From NCBI RefSeq assembly GCF_000972845.2, contig NC_040021.1, forward strand, positions 9,901,291-9,965,290: a stretch of DNA of 64,000 nt, in the 5' to 3' direction. The stretch's first letter is position 1, and each line of letters begins with the position of its first letter. The notes below the pieces were generated by a model. The model made no database searches. It had not been told where the DNA came from and saw nothing but the letters and a program-made list of their open reading frames with translations. Below, one piece after another: positions 1 through 28,900 of this stretch. Position numbers and translations under genes: made by a program. The stretch is from Larimichthys crocea (taxonomy: Eukaryota > Chordata > Actinopteri > Sciaenidae).

Positions 1-1511
1 TACATTACATTCTCTGAAGCTAATACACTGATGCATCGTCCAGAGCAAATGGAAAGTTGAAGGAGTCTCCACTGTAGCCAGAATTGTGTGGTTTAGTTGA
101 GGGACTGTCAAGGGGAATTGAGCTGAGGGACAGTGGAGTTAGTTTTCAGAGCCTATTTCTGCAGTCTGTCAGAGGCCAAATGAATGGCTGTACGCTTGCT
201 CTGGTCCACTTGGCTGATATGACATAAAACCCAAAAGTTGCTCATGCACCTCTAGAAGTGGTGAAGTGGAGGCAAACAGAAGAAAGTTTAATAGAATGGA
301 CCTGCATGATGCTGCATTTATTAATGTGTCATTTCCTTTTCCAACTTGGCAATGATTTGTACGGTTTTGTAACATTTGTATGCCTGCAGGAACCAAAAGA
401 TCACAGTGTCACTAAGGTAGTTTGGTGCCATAGATGATTTGTGGACAACGTCAGATCTGTTTGATCCAACCAAGCCACAGTTGTTAACATCATCCCTAAT
501 GCATGTCAGCAGCCTCCGAGCCAGGCCTGTGGTCTAAACTCAACAGTGAGAAAACGGTTTCTTCCTTATTAGCCGTAGAGCTGGAGGAGAAGCCTGTATT
601 TTATCAGAGGCAGAGAGCTGAGCCCTGCAGGTTTGTTCTGTCTAGTTTTGTGTATGTGAGCGTTTTGTGTTGCTGTGGAAACCAGTGGCAAATAGAAACA
701 AATGAAGTTGTTTGAGCTCCGTGATAATGATCGTACTTCCTGCCTTTACAATCTTTAGGCCAAGGCTCATGATCATCCTCATCATCACACTGAGGGCAGA
801 GCGAGGCTACACACACACACACAAGCACACATATTCATACACCAGTGGCTTGGGGAATTTTTGTGTGTTTGTTTTACTCTGACTGGGAGTAGTGTATGAA
901 TGATGAAACTGTTGGTGACTTTATTATTCAGTCTCTTTTCCATTCCACTACACTGTGCACAGAGTTTAAATGCAGTGGCCGTCAACAGAGGGAAAACACC
1001 ACGATGTTGACACCCATAACATACGACCAGTGTCCTTCCATTTCCTCTGGAGAAAACAGCCCCTGAAGGCAACATAACACCTAATAGAGCATTTATTGTA
1101 TTACTGATTCATTGTGTCATTGGTGTGTCATGTGTCATTCAGATATACCCATTTTTTAAAATTGCCGTCTCATCTGGTTCATTATATCTTCTGTGTGTAC
1201 CTTGAATATGAATTTCAGACAAATGCGGTGCGCCATCATCCCCCCCCCCGATACCCTATTTCTCACCTCACTAACTGACTCCATCTTAAACAACGCTCCC
1301 ATCGGTCACATTATAACGCCATCTTCAAAATCTGAAAATGTTTTTGTCCAAGTTTGTTTTATTTCCTCACTCTGTTTTTATAGAAAATCAATTAAAAACA
1401 AAAGCATATATTTCTGTTACACTTGCATTGACAAAATGGGGTTTTAAAGGATTGTTTGGCTGTCTGTCCCTTTTTATTATATCATCCCTCCCTCTTTCTC
1501 TCTCCCATCAG
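1..1511 (+). other. sash1: sash1 intron, 3' part
   Basis: This is non-coding sequence upstream of the first recognisable exon. It ends in a pyrimidine-rich tract and the AG acceptor at 1510-1511. It holds a short CA repeat near 810-825 and a C-run near 1240. Small ORFs here (for example 503-715) have no recognisable homology and no convincing splice context. The N-terminal part of SASH1, including its start codon, must lie before the window. Confidence 0.8.
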
Positions 1512-18573
<17,062 letters not shown>

Positions 18574-21190
18574 CCATGTCGGTGGAGTAATATAAAATAA
18601 CAGGTATTAACTCACTGGTCAGTACCATCTCATTTAAACATGGTCAGTATTGTGGCCAAAGGTTAATTGGCCACAGGACTCAACTATCACTCGAGTGACC
18701 ACAGCACTACAGTACTTCCTGTCTCGTGCGTGTCAAAAAGACTCAAAGTGAGCCACCCTTGCTTTCTGAATTCCTCTCTTCATCACTGTCTTCACTCAGA
18801 TGTTTACGGCATTGAAGAGTTTCTCAGAACAGCCAAGACAAGTCAATTGCCTTTTTAAACTGTAGACTCACTCTGTGGGATAACTTCAACTCTGAAGACG
18901 CCCCCAAAGTCTTAAAATTAAGACTTGGATCTGCCTTGAAGGAAGATTGCACACTCTTTTGTAAGATGGATGTTTGGGTTTGTTTTTTTTTTTAAATACA
19001 GAAAAGACGGTTTACTTCATACATATTTCATAAGTGCTTCATTTTCATCTTTTGTGGCAAAGCAACAATATCTGAGGGTCTTTATAAGGAAGTAGCTCGG
19101 CCAAAGTGATTTGCTTCATTTCCACTAATGGGTTCAACAACAATGACAGAATTCGCTTAATATCTGGAGTTTTAATCAACTAATTACATACACCAAACTA
19201 TGAATAACTGGTGGTTTTGAGATGGCTTATTTTGTATCATGTTTCTGTATTATAGTGTAACGCATATCTGAATTTTAAAAATGATTTCTATGTTAAAAAT
19301 TTGTGTTTGCCTTTTGAATGTTGCAGCCTTATTTCAAGGCCAGCTCTCAGTCATTGCTAAGCTGAAACAAGCTGACACCACACCTTTTTATATTTCCTAT
19401 TATACTGTATGTCCTACTTCACTGCATATCTCGGATGCACACCCTGCTCCGGTATGAATATGAGTCTTACAGAAAGCTCTGTTTGACTCCAGTAATCACA
19501 ATCAGCTTTCGCAGCAACAATACATTCCCTGTGTATCCAAGCACATATTAAGTTGCCTTACCATAATGAATGAATAGCTTCATCAAGTGGATCATATGTA
19601 TAGTACTGACTATACCATGACTGAGGCTGAACTGGGCTAAAGGCGTGAGCCTTTTTTTTTTTTTTTTTTTTGTTCTGAATGTGTCTGAGAAATAACTGAG
19701 ATTTAATTAACTCAGTCAGATTATTTCAGTGATGCACACGGACGCTGGCCGTGAGATCCCTCTGATACACTGTGGTTTCTATACTCGCGAAGCCCAGATG
19801 ATGAACCACAAAACCACAGGCACGACACAGGCGTCGTCCCATGTTTAACATCCCAACACATTCACGTGTTCCACGCAGAAGACTGTGGGACGAGAAAGGG
19901 GGGAAAAAATAAAAAATGTTCCAAAGACACAGCTGACATCTGGGCTGTCATATCTGGAATTTATTGGACTACACTTTGGTTACAGTGTTGAGGAATTGAG
20001 GATTTATAGCTGGATAATAAGCTGTTTGGGTTTTTTTTAAACATATTATACTAGCTATAATCAATGGTCTGAAATTCATAATTGGATGTTTGCCGAACAC
20101 ACTGAGGATAGACTGTAAGAACAGTTAGTATATCAGGTGAAAAGCTGACCTCCAAGGTCAGGATACACTATGATGTTAAATAGTCTTGCAAATATCAGGG
20201 AAACACTGCGTCGGGTCAGCCTGTTACAAAACTTTGGGCCAAAAAAACTGAACTGAAAACAACCACGAACTCATTTCATGCACTCTGCATGAAATGGAGC
20301 TAACAAAAAAATTCCTTTTTTTTCTTCCCTCTTATTTAACAGTAAAGTTCTTTCATACTCAGAACTGAACTGAAGATTTATTCCATTGATTTCATATTTC
20401 AAAATTTGACCAAGTGTTATTGCTAAAATTAGATGATTTTTGTTTTGTTTTTTGTTTTTTTTTGCAGTGGGCATTTGATAGATGTTTGATGCCTTTTTTC
20501 TCTTCAATCAAAGTGGTGCTCTGAGAAAGCGAGGATGGGGGTGGGGTGGGGGGGGGGTCATTATTAAAAAAAAAAAAAAAAGGAAAAGACCCAAGGAGTG
20601 TTTTGTAAAAGAATGAAAATACTGACACTGTAAATGCACTTTAGAGGGTAAAACTAGCTGTTTTATAGGCGATAAATTGGCTACATTTTGTTCACGGGTC
20701 CATAAATGGACTGGTCAGGTATTGTAAAGGGTTTCAGTGGGTTATGCTGGTATTTTATTTTAGTATTGAGTTCCCAATGCCAAGTTTAATAACCATTCAC
20801 GGGTTAACCTCTTTCCAGTTATTCACTTCCAGTTTGTTTTTGCTGGCTTACAAAAATAAATTCTTAATTACATATATGAAATGCTTAGCAGAAGTTGCAC
20901 ATTCTGTATATGTAATTGATATTTAAATAACTTATTTTTGCTTTTTTTTTCATATCAACTGTAATTAGCTGTACTATATGAATAGCAATACCTTCCTGCA
21001 TAATGCATATTGCTTTAGCCAGTGAGGAACTACAGTATGTATTGTAAAATATGTGTACAAATTATTTTATTTGGTTTTCATCTACCTAATGATTGTCCAT
21101 ACAGATTTGCTTGTGTATTGAAACAACAAAAGTAATGTCAATAGCTATTTGTCATTCTGAAATATAATAAAACTTGTTTCTTGCCATATG
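18574..21190 (+). other. sash1: sash1 3'UTR
   Basis: About 2.6 kb of AT-rich sequence after the stop. It contains a T20 run at 19652-19671 and a G-rich tract at 20537-20557. Candidate signals are AATAAA at 20855 and, best placed, AATAAA at 21166-21171. Its length is inferred from the last good signal. Confidence 0.65.
21166..21171 (+). promoter_or_regulatory. likely sash1 polyadenylation signal
   Basis: An AATAAA within AATATAATAAAAC is followed by TTGTTTCTTG and GGCCTTTTGTTTGT, a GT/T-rich downstream region typical of cleavage sites. Confidence 0.6.
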
Positions 21191-21831
21191 CTGGCCTTTT
21201 GTTTGTCGCTATGCACACACTCTAACACGCGGTCATGGAAAGACGTGGGCACGGCCTATTGGCTCTTTTCATCAGTGTGGGTAGTGACACTGGACGTTGG
21301 CCTGTTGATAACTTTCTTAATAACATTCTGAAATTAAAAATACAAAAAATTGTGGATGGGCAACAAAATGAACAATAACACTGGACTTGATTAAAACCCA
21401 TCTGTCCAAACATGTTATCATTTTATTAGATGTAGCAAAAAAGAAAAAAAGCTGATATTAATTGTCTAGGGTTTGGTCAAAAGGAAAAACAGAAGTCTCA
21501 GACCTTATTTGGATGTGCACACCACAGTATTTCCAAATAACTCCTGTACCTACTATACTGAGCTCTGAAACCAAGGAGCTTAAAAACATTGTATTGTTGC
21601 GTCTGGCTCGTAATGCCTCATTTAGAAAACTACACACATCTGCTCAGAACTGAGACAACAGAGTTCGGCGGACTGTTTGGCACATGCTCCAGTGCAGCTG
21701 TTTTCAATGAAACCAAGAGGAGGTTTTCCACTCTTATTTATGTCAAAAAGCCCCAAATAGGTGCTCTGACCATGTACCCCAAATTTGATAAAACTGCATC
21801 CCAAAACACTACATCTGAGAAGACTTTACTT

Positions 21832-22341
21832 CAGCGAACATCAACTGACAGCCCGTGGGCCACATCCGGCCTGCCAGAGCTTTCAATCTGGCCCCCAAAA
21901 TATTACTTGATTCGGGAATAGCCTAGTGAAGAGGACAAAGTATGTTTCTACATTTTTCTTTAAGTGAAATAAAACAAACGCCCTCAGAAAAGTAGCTTGT
22001 GCCAAAGCCGGCCTCTAGTCAAAAATGAGCACATACGTGGCCAATGTCTTCAGTGTGCTCATACTTTTGGGGACGAGCCACCCAAAAGGCCCTTAAGCAT
22101 TCAGCACCACGGAGAGCAGCCTTTATTGTCACCAGCGGCCTGGATGTCAATCAGTTCACTGTGATTGGCCGCGTCGTATAGCGGCATCACCTTCCCCACG
22201 TTAGCAGTTGACAGCCTCATGAATATGAAGCCTAAAATATCGTTTTTCAATACAATCGATACAATATGAATTAAATGTTATGAAAGCGTCTGGCCCCAAG
22301 AAAAATTCTGGCCCTTGGACAAATGTAGTTGATGACCCCTG
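21832..22341. mobile_element. non-autonomous hAT-like element (MITE)
   Basis: The left end CAGCGAACATCAACT and the inverted right end CAGGGGTCATCAACT match at 11 of 15 positions. Flanks are CTTTACTT (21824-21831) and TTTTACTT (22342-22349), an 8-bp target-site duplication with one mismatch. CAGGG ends and 8-bp duplications are hallmarks of hAT transposons. No transposase frame remains in its 510 bp. Confidence 0.8.
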
Positions 22342-23395
22342 TTTTACTTGCATAACTTCTATCTCAGGGGTGTTTGGCATTCTCCTGAGTGTAAAAAATG
22401 CATGCAGACACAATTGAACAAGCATTTCTTCAAGAAGAATCACAACAAAACCTGTTTAGTGTGTCTTGTTTGCTCGTTTCTAGTATCTTTTTTTTTTTTT
22501 TTTTTTTAAGCCACTGTACAATAATTTTCCTTCACACAGCTGTAATAAGCAGTTCTCAGTTCACGACTCTGCCATCCAATTTAAAATCTCTCAGGAGGAA
22601 AAGATGAGACTTTCCACCTCGGGTTTCTACCAATTATTCTGAACCACTTTCTTGAGGTGTTTATGCATGTCTGTGATCAATCATTAGTGGGAATTCACTG
22701 AAATTCAGCTTTGGGATCACAGTAAAGAATATTTCACAGTAAAGAATTGTATTTTATTATTCCTGCAATTATTATGGATCTTTCCTTTTATATAACTGAA
22801 TCACGGTCGATTTTATTGTTGCTGAGCACAGTTGGCACACAGTCAAAGGATAGGATAGATTCCTCACCAATAAACTGTAATAAGTGTGATCCTTTAATCG
22901 ACACTTATAGGGAAATCATTTAATAGTTCAATGCCATAGAGTCCATAAGTTGCTTAAGTAGTTACTCTGAAAGTTAGAGGTGTGCAAGAGTCTGACTCCT
23001 AAAGTTTAAGGTAGTTTTTAATGGCGAATCCAACCATCCCCCCTGCACAGAATCCTACTGATTCTTACTATGGTAGGGTAAATTCAATTAAGGGGCCTCT
23101 TAGCCTTAAGTGGGTGCCTCTTAATACAGATGCAGTGGGCTTTGTTCAAATGTGAAATAGTCTTGGCAGAATGAGGTTCATTTCTCTCTCTGTTTCATTA
23201 TTATCCAAGTGTTACATGACTTAACCGATGTACACCAGGTGGGTACATGCACTGTTTACTGAATCTGTTTGAAATGTTACAAACAGCAGAGGAACATCAT
23301 CTCTATCCCAGCTGCAGGATTGCTAAAATCTGTTTGACACATCTGGTTTCATTACATTTTAAACATTTGTCTTGGTTTGTCCTGTCTGTGTATGC

Positions 23396-23447
23396 TTCCA
23401 CCAGGTGCTCCAGTTTTTCCTCCACAGTCCAAAAAAAAAAAGGTATG
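23396..23447 (+). repeat. fragment of a common fish repeat
   Basis: GGTGCTCCAGTTTTTCCTCC followed by ACAGTCCAAA resembles a block seen very often in teleost dispersed repeats. Only this short piece is recognisable. Family is recalled, not searched. Confidence 0.35.
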
Positions 23448-24258
23448 ATACCACTGGAAATGATTTGGGTTTTAATTCCACAGGCAGTAGCTCTGATTAG
23501 ACAAAACTTGATTTACAGCAGCGACCTTATTCCCATCCATACTGTAATTCTGTGTAATGAACGCATGTGCTGCATTGGAGACTATAAAACTATAATGTTT
23601 TCACGCTTATTGCGCCGAGCCTTGCTTATTACAGGACTGAACTATTTAAAATTAATTTACCCGTTGAAGCCGATATGGGCCCTCAACAGATGTATTCTTC
23701 TCTTCTTTATGACCTTTCTGTCTTTTAAGCTGAATTGTTTTTTACAGCCGTTGTTGCTCCCTTGACTACAGTAGCTGCCACAAGTGAAAGTACCTCAGCC
23801 TCTGGGTGAGGTTGTTACTTTGTTGAATGACTGTTGTTGCCTCTTAAGTGCAGGTGTAGTCTAATGGTGGGTTCTTACCCTTCTGTGGAAAGATATATGG
23901 CTCAGCGTAAGGTCCTCACAGCTGGCCTCAGGGGAAAGAGAAAGTTTAGAACACACACACTCTTACGGTGGAAGCAAACAGATCCCTATCTCACCGGTTT
24001 CCTTTAAACCATCAAACACATCTTAAAGAATAACAACTACTTTACACAGGGATATGTTTCTAATTAGAAAATCTGTTTTATCTGTTGGCATTCATGAACC
24101 AACAGAAAAATCACTGATAAACTATAAAACATTTGAATCAAACTGAGTTTGGATAAATGTAAAGGCCTACTGAAATGAAAGAAAAGTTAATTCACAGATA
24201 AATACATAAAACTCTCTGTCCTGCTGTCTCACCAAAAGCTCACAGACTACTTGTACAG

Positions 24259-24294
<36 letters not shown>
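24259..24294. repeat. CT microsatellite
   Basis: About 17 CT units with one T interruption, some 380 nt before the ust start codon, hence in its promoter or 5'UTR. Confidence 0.9.
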
Positions 24295-24669
24295 GTAAAC
24301 ACTGGGTGACGCTGTTTTACGCACTGCAATACCAGTCCAAATCCTCTGTATGAGGTGGAAGTTTTTCCTCTTTCCACGTTCAGTAATCTGACACCCAAAA
24401 GACTCAGCAGCAGAAGGATGGACCCTTAAACTCGGTTGGAAGGACGGAAGGACGGAACAGTCATCCGACGAGCTCCAACGAGAGGGACCGAGCAGAAGCG
24501 AAACGCTGTGCGCAAAAAATAACCCCGTGGCTGCGGCAGTGGAGGAGAGCTTGGGTTGCCTGCGCGTCTCCAAAATTAACTGGCTGTCCGTCTCAAATGA
24601 TCTCAAAGCGACAAGTTTCACTTTCCACAGGCGGATGGGTGACTTTCCACGGCGCTTTGTGAGGAGTAG
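24295..24669 (+). promoter_or_regulatory. ust: ust 5' leader region with upstream ORFs
   Basis: This is sequence just before the ust start with more CpG than its surroundings. It holds three short upstream ORFs: 24418-24429 (ATG GAC CCT TAA), 24597-24662 (21 codons) and 24635-24673, whose TGA overlaps the first ust ATG. The transcription start is unknown, so membership of each uORF in the mRNA is inferred. Confidence 0.5.
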
Positions 24670-24901
24670 ATGATGAAGAATTTTAGCAGCAGTCCCCTTC
24701 ACAGCAACAACCAGACTCCCAACCACATCAGAGAGCGAAACAACAGAAAGTACAGCTTACTCTCTGCGATACCGTTCCGATTTTCCCTGCGAGGTTATGG
24801 TTTCTGCATGGCTACGCTGTTCTTCTTCTGTTTCGGCTCCCTTTTTTACCAGCTGAACGGAGGACCCCCTAAAATCCTGCTGGACATCCGACAGTATCTC
24901 G
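24670..24901 (+). CDS. ust: ust exon 1, cytoplasmic tail and signal anchor
   Basis: It has 232 nt, ending at phase 1 with donor CTCG|GTAAGA at 24902. After a variable polar N-terminus it encodes PFRFSLRGYGFCMATL, LFYQLNGGPP and LLDIRQYLG. Human UST has PFLRFSLRDYGFCMATL and LYQLSGGPP at the same place. Confidence 0.95.
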
Positions 24902-25939
24902 GTAAGAACTTTTCATTTTTCCTCTGCTGGTTGAAGCGCGTCATCATCAAAGAGAGTTTCTTTTGAATAAAAAGTTGCCCTGCATGTCTTAGACGCCCTG
25001 CTCTGATTAGAAGGTGGAAGACGGTTTATCCAAAATGAAAAGAGAATTTAATTAGACTTGCACCTCTCATTCACCGCTTGGGGCCACAGAGTCCCCTCGA
25101 CCGCCTTCACCCCGGAAGAGTTATCTTTATGTCCTCAGGTCAGTCATAATCGTTAAACCATCAAAGTTTAAAAAGCTACATGTGACGTTCCTGCAGACTG
25201 ACACACATTTAAGTAAGAGTCTGCACACTGGCTGACAATATTATATCCCTCCGATCTCAAAAAGCCTCATCTAATGTTCAAAATTCAAATGATTCAGAGC
25301 AAAACCTGAAGAATGCGCTCTTCTTCACACCAATATCAGTTCTGACTTGTTGGGAGCCGAATGTGATCTATTATGGAAACAAGAACTTAGCAACTGTTAA
25401 GATTGATACTGTATGTGGACGATAACTGACACCTCTTCTTGTACTGCCAGCTGGTGCGCTCCAGCCACCCGGCGCTCATTACGCGCAACTGGCACCCGTG
25501 GAACAAGGCGCAATAGTGTTCCAAAGACTGGATTTATGGCTGGTGTTGTGGCGTGTCTCAGGCTTGATGTTTCTATAACTGACACAGTGAAAAGCATGTG
25601 AAGTGTTGTGCTAAGATAAGAGGCTTCTGGTTGTTTTCATATCAAAGAGCTCTTCCAATAAAAAAAAATATTATATTCTGAAGGGAGTGCGCTTGTTTTC
25701 GTTTTGATGTGATTTGACACTACAGTTTCTGTGTATGTGTGATAAGAAGAAGAAAGTGGTTAAGACGCATGTATGACTGCACCTGCATGGGGCTCTGTGC
25801 TGACTGACTGTCTTTGGGATAAGATACATAAAAAGTCATGAAAGGAGGTTTGCGGTTGTGGGTTTATGTGTGCTGCTGATTAAACACATATCTCATTTCT
25901 TATCAAAATGTCAATTACAGCTCCAGTTTGAGCTGCAGC

Positions 25940-25980
<41 letters not shown>

Positions 25981-28900
25981 GAAAGGTGGTTGTGTTCTTA
26001 CCTATTTCTGAGAGAGGGCTTGAGGCCTTTATGACGTGATAAACATCTGGAACAGAATGAGAGTCACTCACCAAGTCAGCCACTAATCCCATGGGTCAGA
26101 TTGGTTTCCTGTAGACACACACATGAATGCCTGCACGCTCCAGCGGCACAATATTGTCAAGAAATGATTTTGATTTTTGAAACATAACCACAGACGTTTT
26201 CTACATGTGTTTTTTTGCAAAAGTTTTTATCCCAAAAATCTTGTGCCTACCAAATTAAAAGCCAGTTTTATAGCTTTATTACGATATCATGGAGAGCGTT
26301 AATACTTTCCTCTAAAGTACAACTTGATTGCCTGAGCAGACACTACACACTACACACTACACACACTGGAACAACATTCACTCTGATGAAACTTTGTGGA
26401 ACAATTTTAATTTAGGAATTGCAGCAGTCAATGTAAGTTCATTACATCTTAGAGTGATTGCACAAAGTTAATGCACCACAGTAATGTCTCCCACATTGCT
26501 TTCACACTTAGGGTCATTCTGCTTCTGAGAAGTGATGTAACACACACACACACACACACACCCACACACACAAGCCTAAGTTATCAGCTGAATCTCAGAT
26601 GCTGTAAATGCTTTTAGTGCACTACACAAACACACTGCAAATACATTTCAATCTCGGAACAAATAGAGACAAATATATCTATTGCACCGGCATTATCCAC
26701 CACCACTAAAACATAGGTGGACCACAAGGGCAAGAAATCCCTCCATTAGAAGATGAATGAGCGTCTGGGCTCGCACCTGCATGACGTGATCTTCATTGCA
26801 TCTCTGCACAGGGTCCCCGAGGGCTTAAGTCTTGTCAAACACTAACTCCTCTATACTCTATCCACTTCTAGAGGGGGTTCCTTATGTAACAGTGACACAA
26901 ACACACTGTAGCACCTCCGCTGGGATCTGGATGAGTAATCTTCTGTGCTCATTATGCTGCTGGGGCAAGGAAGGGAGTGCTTTGTTCCAGAATCAGACAA
27001 GCTGAAAGATGTGACACCATGTTAGAGTAATTGATGAGTCCAGTTCCAGTAATGAGTAATACAACTTTGTTAAAGTTTAAGGAGGGGAAAAAAATGACTT
27101 TTTGTGTTGGGCTTCATTGCCCTCATTGTGAAGAAACCTTAGAGAACAGAAATCTGTGAGGAAGGCAGGAAGTTGGAGAGCTCGCTGTGCAGAATATTTG
27201 TCTAATTTTGTGACTTTTGCCGGTGCTTTTAAAGACAGTTTGGAGGAAAGTTTTCCCACAGAACTTAATGTTCCATGGATCACCTTCACCCCCGTCAATT
27301 TAAAGAGACATTCTCCGTCTCCATCTTCATTCTACTTTTTCTGTCTCGGTGTCATAGATCGATGACTGGAACGGCTTGCCGGGTGAGTCAGGAACTGAAC
27401 TTCCAACAAACTGTACGGAGGAAACTCCTCACCCTACCGACTGGAATTAATGAGAAAATAAAGAGGATATTCAGCATTGATAATCCTCCAATGTATGTAT
27501 ACTGTATGTGTATGTGTGATGGGCAGGCTACCAGCCTCTTATAAGCATCCAGTGATTAACTGATTTATTTGCCTTAAGCTGACTTGTGTTACTTTTGGCT
27601 GCCCTGTGCCAAGATGAAGGTGAGGATTCCTGGTGGGGTAAGTGAATGTGGGTGTGTATGGGAAAGAGAATAGTAGGTTGATTTTGTGCAAGTGTGTGTT
27701 AAGTGTGTGTGTTTCTCTCAGTCAGGCGCACTGTAGAGGGAACAGACCCTGTTTTGTTTTGGGCCGGTATGGGGAGGTCGCTGTTTGAGAGAGTGTCACT
27801 CAGCATATAGCTGCAGTAACTGGAACGTGCAGTCCTTTAGAACTGGATCGACAGCCCGCTCGCAATTGAGGTGTCTCCCATCATCCACTCTCTCCCTCTC
27901 TCAACCTCTCTTTCTCTCTCATACATACTGATGTTACCTCGACCAATCTGGCTACTTTGCTAAAAAGCATCTATTTTGAGTGATGTGTCAGTGTGTGTGT
28001 GCTTCCCTGTGTGAATGCACAATCACACCTGACTGTACCTCAGTGATTCCCCCTCCAGACGTTTGACTTGGCTGTGCTGGATGTTCTCTGACTGAAAAAT
28101 GATTAAATTCTTTTGCTTAGAAAAGTGGACGGCTCTGCTGTAGGCCACCCCGACTGCCCACAGATCACGGAAACCCCCCGACGTGGAGCTAAACCCGTGC
28201 TGAATGACTGGATTAACTGTGATCAGTAGTCAGTTTTGGAATCTTTTTATAGCATCTTGCTTCATTTCTTGTTAAAATATTCAAACAGAAATATGAGAGA
28301 AAATATGAAAGCATTTAGTAATCACTGCACCCTGCCAAAGTCTAAAGCCTGTGTTTGGCTCTTTCTCTCTCTATTCACACACACTACACATATAACTTTG
28401 CAGTGAGATTTCAAATACTAGCGGACACTCAGTGCTGTCATGAGCTCAGGGAATGTGAACGAGAGGAAAATTTGTTTCACAGCTCTTTGATATTGCACGC
28501 CATCCTCTCGTAGTTCCTTGGAGCTACAAAACAGACAGAAGGATCGAGAATTTTTCTCTGTTCTCTCAAATCTTCCAGTTATTGACAGGGACCTTCAGGA
28601 TTAGCCAGCATGCATGGTGTGCTGAATCCTTAGACATGCAACGATATCCGTTTAAGGACTTTTAAGTGCAGATGGTGTTTGTGTGTTGTTACAGCTCTTT
28701 ATCCTCATACCATAAATCATAAGCTGTGAACAAACTTGTGGAAGTGTCTCTCGCTAAAACACATTAAACATCGCTCTCCTTCTCAGAAGAACTCTGTAAC
28801 CTTAAAACAGTCGCACTCATAAATTCGACTTGCCAGGAACTGACCGGTAAAGTGTTCGAGCTGTAGACTGCGAGGCGGTGTTAGGGATTAGACAGGTATG

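Larger units (their letters stand above)
21191..24240. other. intergenic region between sash1 and ust
   Basis: About 3 kb with no recognisable gene. It contains a 510-bp hAT-like element and a small repeat fragment near 23396. The 172-codon ORF at 23247-23765 shows no domain and partly overlaps that fragment. The ust promoter probably lies at the 3' end. Confidence 0.7.

Noticed and set aside
503..715. Possible additional upstream sash1 exon
   Set aside because: No match to remembered SASH1 sequence and no clear acceptor and donor pair around the open part.
20636..20643. GCACTTTA, a possible miR-17-family seed match in the sash1 3'UTR
   Set aside because: An 8-base word is expected by chance in 2.6 kb of UTR at this scale of searching; conservation cannot be checked here.
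23247..23765. 172-codon plus-strand ORF between sash1 and ust
   Set aside because: No domain or start context is visible, composition is hydrophobic and biased, and it overlaps a dispersed-repeat fragment near 23396-23447.
24247..24726. Minus-strand 159-codon ORF opposite the ust leader
   Set aside because: It is antisense to the ust start, its end reads through the CT microsatellite as repeated Arg-Glu, and no domain is visible.
25446..25516. Short GC-rich patch near the ust promoter that reads as an open peptide ending WHPWNKAQ
   Set aside because: Too short, no splice sites fitting the ust frame, and no homology to UST.
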